Program-made: the position numbers and the translations under genes
NCBI GenBank assembly: GCA_016713005.1
Contig: JADJPY010000011.1
Coordinates: forward strand, 593,001-657,000
DNA length: 64,000 nt
Reading direction: 5' to 3'
Source: Ramlibacter sp.
GTDB taxonomy: Bacteria > Pseudomonadota > Gammaproteobacteria > Burkholderiales > Burkholderiaceae_C
In this document: in pieces, positions 51,001 to 60,910 of the stretch
Layout of the letters: every line of letters begins with the position of its first letter
How positions within the stretch are numbered: position 1 is the stretch's first letter
The notes under the pieces: generated by a model
The model's input: the letters and a program-made list of their open reading frames with translations, nothing else
Told to the model about the DNA's origin: nothing
Database searches by the model: none

Positions 51001-52499
51001 CTAGCCGATCACCACCTCGACCAGGCTGCAGCCCTTGCGCGCCAGCGCAGCCTCCAGTACAGCGTGCAGCCCCTGGGCGTCGGTCACGCGCTCGCCGGGG
51101 CAGCCTTGCGCGATCGCGAGCTGGTCGTAGCGGATGCCGGGCACGGCTATGCCGACCACCTTCTCGCCCGGCGCGAACCCGAGCAGGCCGGCGTGGCGTT
51201 TCATGGCGGCGTAGCCACCGTTGTTCAGCACCACGAAGGTGACGTCCAGCCCGAGCTGCGCGGCGCTCCAGAGGCTCTGGATGCTGTACATGCTGGAGCC
51301 GTCGCCGATCAGCGCGATCACCCTGCGATCGCGTTGCGCCAGCGCGATGCCCACGGCCGCCGGCATGCCGAAGCCCAGGCCGCCGCTGGCCATGGTGAAG
51401 AAAGTGCCGGGCCGCGTCATCGGCAGGTACTGCTGCATCCACGGACGGGCCGTGGGCGCCTCTTCCACCACGATGTCGGTGGGGCGGCGCAAGCGCGCCA
51501 GCGCCTGCAGCACGTACGCCGTGCTGAGCGGATCCGTCGCCGAAACCTCGGGCGGCGCGGGGCGCGGCGCCGGCGCGTGGCGGGGCCGTTGCAGTAGATC
51601 CTGCAGCAGGTCCTCCAGCGCCAGGCGGATGCCGCCCAACACGCTGAGGCCTTCCGGCACGGACGCCGCGGCCTCGGGATCGTCGGTGAGCACCGCCAGC
51701 CGCGCGCCCTCGGGCACGTGCGAGCCTTCTGTGCCGCGCGGCACGTGGTAGGCGAACGCGGGCGCGCCAACCACCAGCACCAGGTCGTGGCCGGCCAGAC
51801 GTTCGCGCAACTGCGCGCCGGCCGCAGGCAGGAAACCCCGGAACAGCGCATGGTCCTCGGGGAAGCTGCCGCGCGCCGACATCGGCGCCGCGAACACGCC
51901 GGCCTGGCAGGCTTCGGCCAGGCGCACGACCTGTTCCCAGGCGCCGTCGCGGTCGACCGCGGCGCCCACCACGATGGCGATGCGCTCACTCTTGCCGATC
52001 GCGTCACGCAGCGCGTCGATGCCATCGGCGGCCGGGCGGATGTCGCGGTATCCGGCGAGCCGCGGCGGTGCAGCGCAAGGCTGGTCCCAGTCGTCCGCCG
52101 GCACCGACACCATCACCGGGCCGCGCGGATGCTGCATCGCCGTCTGCCAGGCGCGGGCGATGGCCAGCGGCACGTCCTGCGCGCGCGCCGGTTCGATGCA
52201 GTACTTGACGTAGGGGCGCGGCAGCTCGGTGACCTGCCGCGAGAAGAGGTAGGGATCGAACGGGTGCAGCGCGCGGTACTGCTGCCCCGCCACGATCACG
52301 AGGGGCGTCTGGTTCTTGAACGCGGTGTAGATCGCGCCCATCGCATTGCCGACGCCTGCCGCCGAATGCAGGTTGACGAAGGCCGCGTTGCCGCTGGCCT
52401 GCGCGTAGCCATCCGCCATGCCGACCACGCAGGCTTCCTGCAGGCCCAGCACATAGTGCATGTCCCCGGGGAAGCCGCGGAACATCGGCAGCGGCCATT
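51001..52499 (-). pseudogene. mdlC: Benzoylformate decarboxylase-like ThDP enzyme, N-terminus cut off by the transposon
   Basis: From the junction near 52499 the protein reads LPMFRGFPGDMHYVLGLQEA, CVVGMADGYAQASGNAAFVN and LHSAAGVGNAMGAIYTAFKN, matching benzoylformate decarboxylase, with the ThDP-binding motif GDGSSMYSIQSLWSAAQLG ... NNGGY near the end. The catalytic Glu of LQEACVVG and His of NLHSAAG remain, but the first ~30 residues with the GNPGS motif (active-site serine) are gone. The frame continues open into transposon antisense to 52590, which would add foreign residues. Benzoylformate decarboxylase converts phenylglyoxylate to benzaldehyde in mandelate degradation. The copy here is surely inactive or altered. 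Confidence 0.8.
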
Positions 52500-55335
52500 C
52501 GAGAACGGTTTCGCGCAGACCGCCGGCTGGGTGTTGCGCTCCAACTGGTCTTCCTTCGGGCGACAGGGCGCCCCCTCGATCGAACCGCAAGCGTGCCGCG
52601 CGCGCTCTTGCGCTCCCTGTGTGCAGCTCTGGGCGTGGCCGAAACGACCATCGCTTCGCTCAAGACGATCTATCAGCGCGTGGCCACGCTCTACGAGCAT
52701 CAACAATGGGCGCGAGAACACGCCGGCATTGCGCCTGCAGATGATGAAGTCTTGACTGAACTTGGCCAGGCCCTGGAGAGCCTCGCAACGACCGCGGCTT
52801 CGGTCGACGAACTCGTCCAGGAGGCAGAGCTGTGGTTGTTCGGGCGCCAGCATCTGCTGCCGGTGGACCGCGCTCTTCGAGATCTCGCGCGCAAGGCTTT
52901 CGCATTTGTTGAGGCAGCAGCGTTGGACGCCGTCAACGACGAAATCCCTTCCGACAAGCAGGCACAGATACTCGCGGCGGTCCATTCCTCGCGGCGCGGC
53001 CGCATTGGGGGCACCGTTCTGGAATGGCTCAAGACGCCGGCGGGCAAACACAGCCCGACCAGCATCACGGAGGTCACGGACAAGATTTCCTACCTGAAGG
53101 AGCTTGGCGTCGACGCTTGGTCGTTGAGCCCGATCTCCAACGCGCGGTTGCGCGCCTATGCCCAGGCGATCGTCAACCGGCCGCCGGCCGAATCAAAACG
53201 CCGGGTCGGGGAAACGCAGGTGCTGGAGATGATCTGCTTCCTGCGCGTCACCTTGCTGGAGCTGACGGACACGTTGATGTACATGACCGGGCGGCGCGTG
53301 AACGACCTGGTGCGCCACGCTTCCAACCGCGTGACGGCCAAACGGGCGCGTAGCGCGGTCGAGTACCGCCAGCAGCACGAGGCGATGCGTCAAATCATTC
53401 ATGACGATGGCCGCTCGGCCGAGGCGCGCATTGCAGCCCTGAAGGAGCTTCTACCGAAGGACGAGAAATCGCAGCCCACCAGCCATGCTGCCCTCGTTCG
53501 GCAGTCACTCACCGACGATGCCACTCGCGTCACGGCCCTGCTCAACTCGTTCTCGGACCTGGACCTGAAAGGAAATGCCGATCAGCGTCCGATGAAGCAA
53601 GTCGTCGTGCTGCGCGAACTGATCGGGCAAGGTGCCAGGGAGCTGCCCGTGGGTTTCGACGCCGACATGGCGGGTCCGCTATGGCATGACCTGCTTAGTG
53701 ATGCTGATCGCACGAAAGCATTTGCAGCATTGAAGGCCTCCACGATGCTGGCGGTTCGCCAGGGGTTGCGGGGTGGACGACTCTGGATTGACCACAGTTG
53801 GGAATTTCGCAATCGGGAGGACTTGCTCATCCCGTCGGGCCAGTGGAAGAAGGAGCGCCAACACCTGATCAGTGCGCTCAGCCTGACCACCGATCCCCCG
53901 GAAGTTCCTCGCACGCCTGCACGCGCACTTGGATGTGGGACTGCGCGCGCTGTCGGAAGCCGTCACCGACGGCAAGCTGGAAATCGACCCCAACGGGATG
54001 GTGCGCTTCCACAAGCTGGAGGCGCTGCCCGTGGATGCGGTGATCCAGCGCAGCCGGGACGCGATGTTCTCGATCATCGGCCACGTCCAGTTTGGCGACA
54101 TGATCGTGGAGATGGATGCTTGCACTGGCTTCAGCGAGATCCTGCTGGGGCGCCGCGCCAAAAACACCCAGGAACTCGTCGCCTGCTATGCGGCGCTGCT
54201 GGCGCACGGCACCGAAAACGACGCCAAGGGCGTTGCTGCGATGATTCCCGGCATCGAAGTGGCGCATATTTCAGCGGCCATGCGATCGCTGGAGGCGCGG
54301 GACCGCCTTCGCAAGGCCAACGAACGCGTGGTCGAGTTCCAGCGCAAGAATCCGATCGCCGAGTTGTGGGGTTCGGGTGACAAGGCCTCCGCGGACATGA
54401 TGGCCCTGGACGCCTCCAGGCACCTCTACAACGCCCGCGTCGACCCGCGGCGGCGAACCTTCGCCGTCGGCCTGTACACCCATGTCCTGGAGTCCTACGG
54501 CGTCATCTACGACCAGCCGATCGTGCACAACGAGCGGCAAAGCTCCGCCGCTCTGGAAGGCGTCGAGCAATACAACGCCCGCAACGAGGAAAGCATGCGG
54601 CTGGCGCTGCTGGCCGTGGATACCCACGGCTACACCTACGTCGGTATGGCGGTCGCCAAACTGCTGGGATTCGACCTGTGCCCTCAGCTGCGGGACATGG
54701 CCGAGCGCAGGCTGTATTTGCCGCGCTCGATCGCGCTGCCGGAGAACCTGGAACGCATCGCCGTCACCAACGTTTCCGAACCCGCCATCGCCAAGGGATG
54801 GGACGAGCTGCTGCGTTTGATCGCGTCCATTCGCGGCGGCAGGGTCTCGCCCAGGGCCGCAATGGAGAAGCTGGGGAGCGCAGCGCAGGGAGACCCGATG
54901 CACAAGGCGGCGGACCAGCTGGGCCGGCTACTGCGCACGCTGTTCCTGTGCGACTACTTCAGCAACGAGGAATTCCGCCGGGAAATCCACACGCTGCTGA
55001 ATCGAGGCGAATCCGTGCACCAGTTGCAAAGGGCGATCTACTACGGGCGCCTGGCGGCAGAGCGCGGTCGCCGCCGCGACGAGATCCGGGCGATCTCCGG
55101 CTCGCACGCGCTTCTGACGAACATCGTCATCGCCTGGAACACCCTGAAGATGCAGGCTGTCGTGGACGGCTGGCGCAAGGCCAAGCACCCGATCGAGGAT
55201 GCCTGGATCCGCCGCATGGGGCCGGTGCACTTCGGCAACGTGAACTTCCGGGGCCTGATCTCCTTCGGCGTGGACCGCTACGCCGACGCGCTCTTGCAGA
55301 AGCCGGCAGTGAAGCGGCGCGCCGCGGGCTTATAA
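52500..55335 (+). pseudogene. tnpA: Tn3-family transposase TnpA, copy 1: 5'-truncated, one frameshift
   Basis: The frame begins abruptly with RERFRADRRLGVALQLVFLR at the mdlC junction; by comparison with copy 2 about the first 38 residues are missing. It continues through VAETTIASLKTIYQRVATLY, TVLEWLKTPAGKHSPTSITE and TLMYMTGRRVNDLVRHASNR. Near 53899, after SLTTDP, a C-run changes the frame; the second frame resumes KFLARLHAHLDVGLRALSEA and covers the catalytic Tn3 DDE domain (VAAMIPGIEVAHISAAMRSL, VDTHGYTYVGMAVAKLLGF, RGLISFGVDRYADALL) to the TAA at 55333. Total coding length about 945 residues. The lesion may be an assembly error, but the truncation is real. Confidence 0.85.
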
Positions 55336-55385
55336 ATCAACAGCTTACGAGTTGCTCATTTTTTAGGCGGCGTTGTTTTCCGTGC
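55331..55385 (+). repeat. 55-bp repeat R1 (transposon-end-like)
   Basis: Starts inside the tnpA stop (TATAAATCAACAGCTTACGA) and ends GGCGGCGTTGTTTTCCGTGC. It matches the reverse complement of 60698-60752 at 50 of 55 positions; the differences are one base and a four-base cluster. Confidence 0.8.
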
Positions 55386-55486
55386 TATTTGCAGCGGTTT
55401 GCCCTTTCTGTCCGAGCGGGCCTGGAACCAACGGCAACCCACATCGACCTCACCTCCCGCCCACGGGCGATTTATCCCAAATGCGT

Positions 55487-55551
55487 GGCGCGACCGCGAC
55501 CATGGCGAAGCCCAGCCGGATGTCGTCGCGAACCAGGATGTACATCTTCAT
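55487..55551 (-). pseudogene. 5' remnant of the PTH2-like gene (partner of 60150)
   Basis: Minus-strand translation reads MKMYILVRDDIRLGFAMVAV and AP, the same first ~22 residues as the gene at 60150, then loses similarity. It lies inside the inverted duplicate of the transposon's right end. Confidence 0.7.
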
Positions 55552-55613
55552 CGGCGGCATTGTCCCTGAAGGGGGGCGGTCGCTCGCCGCGGCGAGCCGT
55601 TGGCGGCTCCAGA

Positions 55614-55920
55614 TCAGGGCGCGGTTTTCGAAGCCTTGGACTTCACCGGGCTGCGCTGCGCGGCTCGGGCGCTTGAAGCACGCCGGGGTGCCGCTGCCTC
55701 CATCCGTTGGCGCATTGCCTCCAACTCGCGCGCCTGCAGGTCCCGCTGCTCCAGCAGTTCGGCCGCACGCCCCTCCAGCTCGCCATTGCGCTGGCGCAGC
55801 GCATCGAGCTGCTGCTGACGTTCCAGCAATTCCCGGCGATGCGCTTCGGCCTGGCCGGCGGTCTCGCGGCGCATCTGCTCGACCTCCCTTTGGAGCTTGC
55901 CAGCGGGGGTGATCTCGGTT
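55614..55920 (-). pseudogene. C-terminal remnant of a second tnpT
   Basis: The coiled-coil frame reads AGKLQREVEQMRRETAGQAE, RQQQLDALRQRNGELEGRAA and ends RSPVKSKASKTAP-stop, paralleling the end of tnpT at 59096-60090 (RQQQIDALRQRSGELEGRVA ... KSKPSKAAT). The N-terminal DNA-binding part is absent. Together with the 55487 remnant and R1 it mirrors the tnpT-PTH2-R2 end in inverted order. Confidence 0.75.
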
Positions 55921-55993
55921 CTTGTGCAGAACCCTGCGTCAACTGAAAAAATCCGTTTCCAATCAACGACTTGCGGCGACAGCGCCTATTTGT

Positions 55994-56311
55994 CTATTTG
56001 CGCCGCCTGAAGTCTTCTAGAGAAGCGCCGCGAGCCAGCGCTGCGTTCAGCCATGTTGGGCGCCGACCGCGTCCGCTCCATGTGTTTCCTTGCCCGTCGC
56101 CAAATGTGGCCGTCCGCCGGCTGGTACCGTGTTGTGGCGCGACAAGGTGGTGGGCCGCATCTTGTGGTGTGCCGCGGTCGAAGATGTCCTTCGGTTCGAA
56201 GCCATATGTGCTCACCGCTTGTCGAATCAAAGGCAATATCACCTCCGCCTCGTCGGCTGCGGCCAGCGCCCGTTGGAGCCGGCGTTTCAGCTGCGCGATC
56301 GTTTTCGGCAT
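55994..56311 (-). CDS. H-NS-family nucleoid protein-like
   Basis: The ~105-residue protein has a coiled N-terminus (PKTIAQLKRRLQRALAAADE) and the H-NS C-terminal DNA-binding signature FGDGQGNTWSGRGRRPTWLN followed by ALARGASLEDFRRRK. H-NS-like proteins silence AT-rich or foreign DNA. Carriage by a transposon may reduce the cost of its own genes. ATG 56311 (MPKTI) and 56317 are both possible starts. The middle segment (HHLVAPQHGTSRR) is longer than in chromosomal forms. Confidence 0.7.
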   Translation of the reverse strand: MPKTIAQLKRRLQRALAAADEAEVILPLIRQAVSTYGFEPKDIFDRGTPQDAAHHLVAPQHGTSRRTATFGDGQGNTWSGRGRRPTWLNAALARGASLEDFRRRK

Positions 56312-56407
56312 AAGCATCCTCTGGAATGGAAAATTCAGGGCGTGCGAAGGAAATCCAGGACGCTCTTCACGCGCCGTCGGTCGAAAATTCCGCCCCCGCC
56401 CCGATGA

Positions 56408-56949
56408 TCAACTGGCAAGCTGCTTGATACGCTCGGCAACGCGTCCGAATGCTTCGTTCACGTACTCCAATGCCTTGGGTTCCGCTCCCTGCACGCGTAG
56501 AGAGTTTTTGAAGCTGTCCAGATCGGACAACCATTGCCGATGAAGCCGGCCCAGCTCGTTGACTTGGGGCTGGAAGACTTGCAGGTTGCCGCTTCCACGA
56601 TACGCCTGATAGCCGCGCTCAAGTGTCGCCGCCGTTGTCAGCAATTGAGCCACCAGTCGCTTGTGCTCTTCGGAAGCCTCGGCGATGCCGTCATAGGGCC
56701 GCGAAGCCTTGTTGCGCTCGGCGTCGGACGCCTCTTCCATGATGCGCGCGTAGCGGTAGAACCCGGGGAATTCGTGGGACAGCGCCAGGAGCTGCTGGTC
56801 GGAGGTGCCGACCCAATCTTGTGCAGTTCGGGCACGTAGCCCATCATGCGATTGATGATGGCATGTGCATCGTTGACGCACTGGTCAGCAAGCTGTTGCA
56901 TGTGCTGATCGATCTTCGCTGCCAGTCGGCGAAATTCATTCATGCCCAT
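56408..56949 (-). pseudogene. Unknown helical protein of the transposon, one frameshift
   Basis: The first frame reads MNEFRRLAAKIDQHMQQLAD, QCVNDAHAIINRMMGYVPEL and HK; after a one-base change in an A-run near 56815 the second frame continues DWVGTSDQQLLALSHEFPGF, YRYARIMEEASDAERNKASR and FGRVAERIKQLAS. The protein would be about 180 residues, all helical. I do not recognise it. Its start at 56943-56949 lies 14-20 bp after the antitoxin gene on the same strand, so it may be part of that transcript. Confidence 0.5.
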
Positions 56950-56962
56950 GGGGTCCGCTGGG

Positions 56963-57298
56963 TCAAGCCGTTGCAAGCGTTAGATGACCGACCGGCTCGG
57001 TCGCCGGCCGCACCTTGATCTCGATGTCGTAGCCGAGGCGATTCAGGCAGTCCATCAGCTTGCGCTCGGACAGATTGCTGAAGTCGCCGCGCATCATTCC
57101 CGACACCTTCGGCTGCGGGATGCCCATGCGCGCGGCCGCCGCTTGCTGATTCAGTCCGAGGGTCCGCATCGCTTTCCTGATCTCGATCACCAGGCCCGTC
57201 TTGATCTTGAGCTTGTCGGCGTCGGGCAGGCCAAGGTCGGCGTAGACATTGCCCGAGCTGCGTTGCACCTCGACGCCTTCAATGATTCGCTTTTGCAT
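56963..57298 (-). CDS. XRE-family antitoxin (HigA-like)
   Basis: The 111-residue protein has a helix-turn-helix of the XRE type (RKAMRTLGLNQQAAAARMGI, PQPKVSGMMRGDFSNLSERK) and an N-terminal toxin-contact segment (VYADLGLPDADKLKIKTGLV). It overlaps the toxin gene by 20 bases and follows it, the reverse-order layout of Gp49-like/HigBA pairs. It should bind the toxin and repress their promoter. Confidence 0.85.
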   Translation of the reverse strand: MQKRIIEGVEVQRSSGNVYADLGLPDADKLKIKTGLVIEIRKAMRTLGLNQQAAAARMGIPQPKVSGMMRGDFSNLSERKLMDCLNRLGYDIEIKVRPATEPVGHLTLATA

Positions 57299-57655
57299 TT
57301 CGTATCTCCTGTGCCAGTGCCTCGGCCACCTTCAGCCGAGCGCGAATGGTGTCCATGTCTTGCTTCGGCGTGGCGATCCCGCGCTTGCTCTTTTTCTGGA
57401 AGCAATGCAGGACAAACACCGCTTCCGCGAACTTCACCGTATAGACGGCGCGGTACGTGCCGCCGGCATCGTCTTCGACGACCTCAAGCACGCCAGCACC
57501 GCCGAAGCCCTTGAGCACCTTTGCCGCATCATCCTGGTCGCCCATCTGTGCCAGTGATAGCGCGTAACCGAAACGCCGACGCACGTCGGGCGGCAACGCC
57601 CTCCGATCCTTGTAGCTGCTCGAAATCCAATCGAGCGGTTTTTCTTTTCGACCAC
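57279..57655 (-). pseudogene. Phage-derived Gp49-like (HigB/RelE) toxin, one frameshift
   Basis: The N-terminal frame from GTG 57655 reads VVEKKN; one extra A in the A-run near 57640 would continue PLDWISSSYKDRRALPPDVR, RRFGYALSLAQMGDQDDAAK, VVEDDAGGTYRAVYTVKFAE and AVFVLHCFQKKSKRGIATPK. That is the full RelE-fold Gp49-like mRNA interferase family with its HCFQKKS motif. As written the frameshift would inactivate it after a few residues unless translation starts at the internal ATG at 57596. A homopolymer error is plausible because the rest of the gene is intact. Confidence 0.75.
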
Positions 57656-57787
57656 CTGCGCAGTTTATACCCGTTCAGGTAAAGGCGCAAGCGCGGCGAG
57701 TGCCGCATGTCGCAAAACTTGTCGAATGGCTCCGCCGTGGTTGGCCGGTGTCGGAAAAGGTTGTTGTTCCCTAAAACGGCCTTGCCC

Positions 57788-58957
57788 CTATGGGGTCAGC
57801 CATCCCACCCGATGCACGGCCGCCGTAGCGTCATGGCGAGCGTCGTCTTCGGAGTGCAAGTAGATGCTGGTGGTGCTGATGTTGGCGTGGCCCAGGTTGT
57901 CGCGAACCACCTTGATGTCGGCCTTCTCGCTTAGGTGAGAGCCCGCCGTATGGCGCATCCAATGGGTGGACGCCTGCTCGAGATGGGCGGCGGCTGCTTC
58001 AAACTCGGGTCCACGCTGGCGCAGCCGGGCCGCGCTTTCCTGCACCACTGCCTTGACGATTTCATGAATCGCGCTGCGTGCCATGGGCTTGGCGGGGCCG
58101 ATCAGCGGCATCATGAGGGGCAAGGTTTCTCCTTCCAACGGCAGCGTGCTCAGCCCGCTGGCCTTGCGGTAACGGATCAGTTCAGCCATCAACTCGCCGG
58201 TGGCCGGCACCAGCCGGGCCTTGCCTCCCTTGCCAGCAACCTCCAGCCACCAGCGCTCGCGACCGTCGGCGCCGCGTCGGCTGAAGAAGCCCCCAATGGT
58301 GGCGGCGCAGATTTCCGAAACACGCAAGCCGCCGATGTAGAGCAACGAGAACAGCCAGCGGCAGCGCGAGGCGTGCTGTCTGTCGCGCTCGGTGATGACG
58401 GGCATCGCCTCGATCGTGTCCTTGACGGCGCTCCAGTGCTCCATCGGCAAGAAGCGGCTCACCCGCGGCGCCGCATGCCTTCGCTTGCGCCGGCTGAGGG
58501 CCAGCGGGTTGCCGGCGAGATAGCCCGCCTCCACTAGCCAGGACAGCATGGCATTCAGGATCGACAGCGCCTGGCGCTGGCTGGACGCCCCGAGGGGACC
58601 CGCGAACGGCCGCCAAGCCTGCTAGGTCCGGCCCGGCTTTTGCCCGGACGCCATCACCCAGCGCTCGGCCGGCTGCGGGTCAGCCAGGAAACGTTGGTAG
58701 ACCAGCAAGTCCTCATGAGTGAGGTCCGACAGCGCCACGCCGTGTTGCAGTCCGCACCACAACATGAGCCGCTCCGCCTCTTTGCGGTAACTGGCCAGGG
58801 TCGCCGGAGAGTCCGAATAGCGAGCCAGCCAAGCCAGAACGGCCGAGCGGTCATCCGCGGCGCTCAACTGCCCTGGGGAGGCGGCCCGATTGCGCCCGCT
58901 GCTGCCATCTAGACGGGCAGGAATTGCCAGCTGATCCAGGGTGACCAGGGCATTCAC
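57788..58957 (-). pseudogene. tnpS: TnpS-type tyrosine recombinase with an in-frame amber stop
   Basis: The 389-codon frame contains the N-terminal core-binding domain (SAVLAWLARYSDSPATLASY), then a TAG at 58622-58624 after KPGRT, and continues in the same frame QAWRPFAGPLGASSQRQALS, the catalytic arginine region LLYIGGLRVSEICAATIGGF and the H-x-x-R box HWMRHTAGSHLSEKADIKVV with NLGHANISTTSIYLHSEDD carrying the tyrosine. Reading through gives a complete recombinase. Divergent from tnpT, with a dyad in the gap, this is the cointegrate-resolution system of Tn4651-type transposons. The single stop would block it. Confidence 0.85.
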
Positions 58958-58993
58958 GGTGAGCTACTCGACGATGGCCGCATTGGCGATTAT

Positions 58994-59021
58994 TATGGAC
59001 ATGAGAGTAGTTATGTCCATA
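58994..59021. other. Likely TnpS crossover (rst core) site
   Basis: TATGGACAT and ATGTCCATA are exact 9-bp inverted arms around a 10-bp spacer, in the AT-rich gap between divergent tnpS and tnpT. Size and place match the core of a tyrosine-recombinase resolution site. Confidence 0.75.
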
Positions 59022-59045
59022 GACTTGTCGAAATAGAAAATTATC

Positions 59046-59060
59046 CAACGTATTACGTTG
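59046..59060. promoter_or_regulatory. Perfect palindrome in the tnpS-tnpT gap
   Basis: CAACGTA and TACGTTG flank a single T. It lies 36-50 bp upstream of the tnpT ATG at 59096 and is a candidate TnpT-binding or autoregulatory site. Confidence 0.5.
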
Positions 59061-59095
59061 TATTATTTTCTGCATTGAAGACGAAAGCGACGCCC

Positions 59096-60090
59096 ATGGA
59101 CACTCTACCCGTCACCGAAGCCCGGATGCAGGCCGAAATCGAGGCCCTGCGCGCGCAGTATCCCGAGACGCAGGATCTGTACCGCGAGGTGTGCGTGCTG
59201 CTGTTCTTTCGCTATGGGTTGACCCCCACCGCCAACAAGCTGTACCAGCTGGTGCGCAAGGGCAGCATGAGCGCGCCGGCCGAGGCGCTGGCCAGGTTCT
59301 GGGAAACCTTGCGTGAGAAGAGTCGCGTGCGCATCGAGCATCCCGATCTCCCCCAGCCGCTGCAGGCCGCCGCCGGCGAGATGGTCGGCGCCCTGTGGCA
59401 GCAGGCGCAGGCGGCCGCGCAGGACACGTTGGCACAACACCGCGAGGAAGCTCGCGCGACCGTGGTGGCTGCCGAAGGGCTCGCCCAGTCCGCCGGCGCG
59501 CGGGCCGACGCCGCAGAAGCGGCACTGGGCACCACAAGGGACGAACTGCGGCCCACCCAGGGCGGGCAATGGAGCTGCAAAGCGAGTTGGCCCGCGCCCA
59601 GGGCGAGGTCACCGCCCAGCAACGCCAGGTCGAAGCCGCCACAGTCCACCGCCAGGAGTTGCAGGCAGCGCTGAATGCAGCCCAGGAGCGATTCACCCGG
59701 GAACTCGAACGGCAACGCGCAGTGGCAACGGCGACCGAGGAGCGCCATGCGGGCGAGATGAAACGGGCGCTGTTGGATGTGGACCGCGAGCGCGGCAACG
59801 CTGGCAAACTCCAGAAGGAAATTGAGCAACTTCGACACGAGATCGCCGGGCGTGCGGATGTACACCGCCAGGAAGTCCTGGAGCGTCAGCAGCAGATCGA
59901 CGCCCTGCGCCAGCGCAGCGGCGAGCTGGAGGGCCGCGTCGCGCAACTGCTGGAGCAGCGTGAGCAACAGACCCGCGGACTGGATGAGGCAAGGCAGAGG
60001 CTGGAGGCCGCCACTGCCAAGAGAGCGCCAGGCACTCGCACCGCGCAACGTACCCCAGCAAAGTCCAAGCCCTCCAAGGCCGCGACCTGA
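59096..60090 (+). pseudogene. tnpT: TnpT-like DNA-binding coiled-coil protein (KfrA_N type), one frameshift
   Basis: The first frame has a KfrA-type DNA-binding domain (LREVCVLLFFRYGLTP-like YREVCVLLFFRYGLTPTANK, then LYQLVRKGSMSAPAEALARF) followed by alanine-rich coiled coil. Near 59565, after ELRPTQGG, the frame changes by one base; the other continues MELQSELARAQGEVTAQQRQ, RQQQIDALRQRSGELEGRVA and ends KSKPSKAAT. Intact length about 330 residues. In Tn4651 relatives TnpT stimulates TnpS-mediated resolution. The start could be 59075 or 59096; the second precedes the family start. Confidence 0.8.
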
Positions 60091-60149
60091 TCTGGAGCCG
60101 GGCCCAACGGTCGCGGGGCCGGGACCAGCCCTTCATCAAAATCCCGCCG

Positions 60150-60475
60150 ATGAAGATGTACATCCTGGTCCGCGACGACATCCCGCTGGGCTTCGCCATG
60201 GTGGCCGTTGCGCACGCCTCCTGGCCGGTTACCTCCGGTTTCAGGACGAACCGGAAGTGCGGGAGTGGTTGTCCGGACCATTTTTCAAGGCGGTCTGCAA
60301 GGTGAACGCCAAGGAGTTCGAAAACGCCAAGCAGGTGGCCGACCACGTTGTGCTGACCGAGTCGGCGCTCGGCGATCAGGAGGTCGCGATTGTCTTCAAG
60401 CCGCGGCATGAATGGCCAAAGATGTTCAAGTTCCTGAAACTGTACCGCGACCCGCCGATGTTTATCGGAAATTAG
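60150..60475 (+). pseudogene. Small PTH2-like transposon protein, one frameshift
   Basis: Frame one reads MKMYILVRDDIPLGFAMVAV and AHAS; a one-base loss near 60214 (C-run) changes frame to LAGYLRFQDEPEVREWLSGP, FKAVCKVNAKEFENAKQVAD, VVLTESALGDQEVAIVFKPR and ends FLKLYRDPPMFIGN. The restored ~108-residue protein has the beta-alpha plan and AHAS region of archaeal/eukaryal-type peptidyl-tRNA hydrolase 2, which is my inference. It follows tnpT in several transposons of this kind; its role is unknown. Confidence 0.6.
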
Positions 60476-60697
60476 TCAGTCCACCTATTTATCCGGTTTG
60501 ACTAATTTCGACAAAACCGGCAGCAGCCCGCCGAGCGGAAGCGGTGCGGCGCCCATGTACCGCGCCTTGCCCCTGATTGGCGGCTGTGTGGGTTGGGATG
60601 CTGGCGGCTGACCTGCGCTGACCGTTGGCGTTCGCCAAACGAAGCCGTCAGGACGGGCCGCGCGAGAGCCGGCTATGATTGGAAACCGTGTTAATCT

Positions 60698-60752
60698 GCA
60701 CGGAAAACAACGCCGCCTAAAAATCAGGCAACTCGTAAGTTGTTGATTTATA
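60698..60752 (-). repeat. 55-bp repeat R2, inverted partner of R1
   Basis: Begins GCACGGAAAACAACGCCGCC on the plus strand and is the reverse complement of 55331-55385 at 50 of 55 positions. It closes the tnpS/tnpT module on the right. Confidence 0.8.
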
Positions 60753-60773
60753 TGGAGACGCCACCTCCTAACC

Positions 60774-60823
60774 GCTACAAATTGCACGAGAAACAACGAC
60801 GCCTAAATTTTCAGCAGTTCGCG
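60774..60823 (-). repeat. Diverged repeat R3 after tnpA copy 2
   Basis: Plus-strand sequence GCACGAGAAACAACGACGCC and the bases around it resemble R2/R1 with many changes, including the downstream ATTTG-like part of R1. It stands in the same place relative to tnpA copy 2 as R1 does to copy 1. Confidence 0.6.
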
Positions 60824-60910
60824 CAACCCTTCACGCACGCCGCCGAACCGCCCGGTCCGACCAAGCCGTATGGTGGCGGGTCGGACGCCTCACGGGCCTC
60901 GCGTCCCAAG

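Noticed and set aside
59096..60090. Plasmid KfrA protein implying a plasmid replicon
   Set aside because: The KfrA-like domain is shared with TnpT; its divergent position to tnpS with a recombination dyad identifies a transposon gene, and no replication genes are present.
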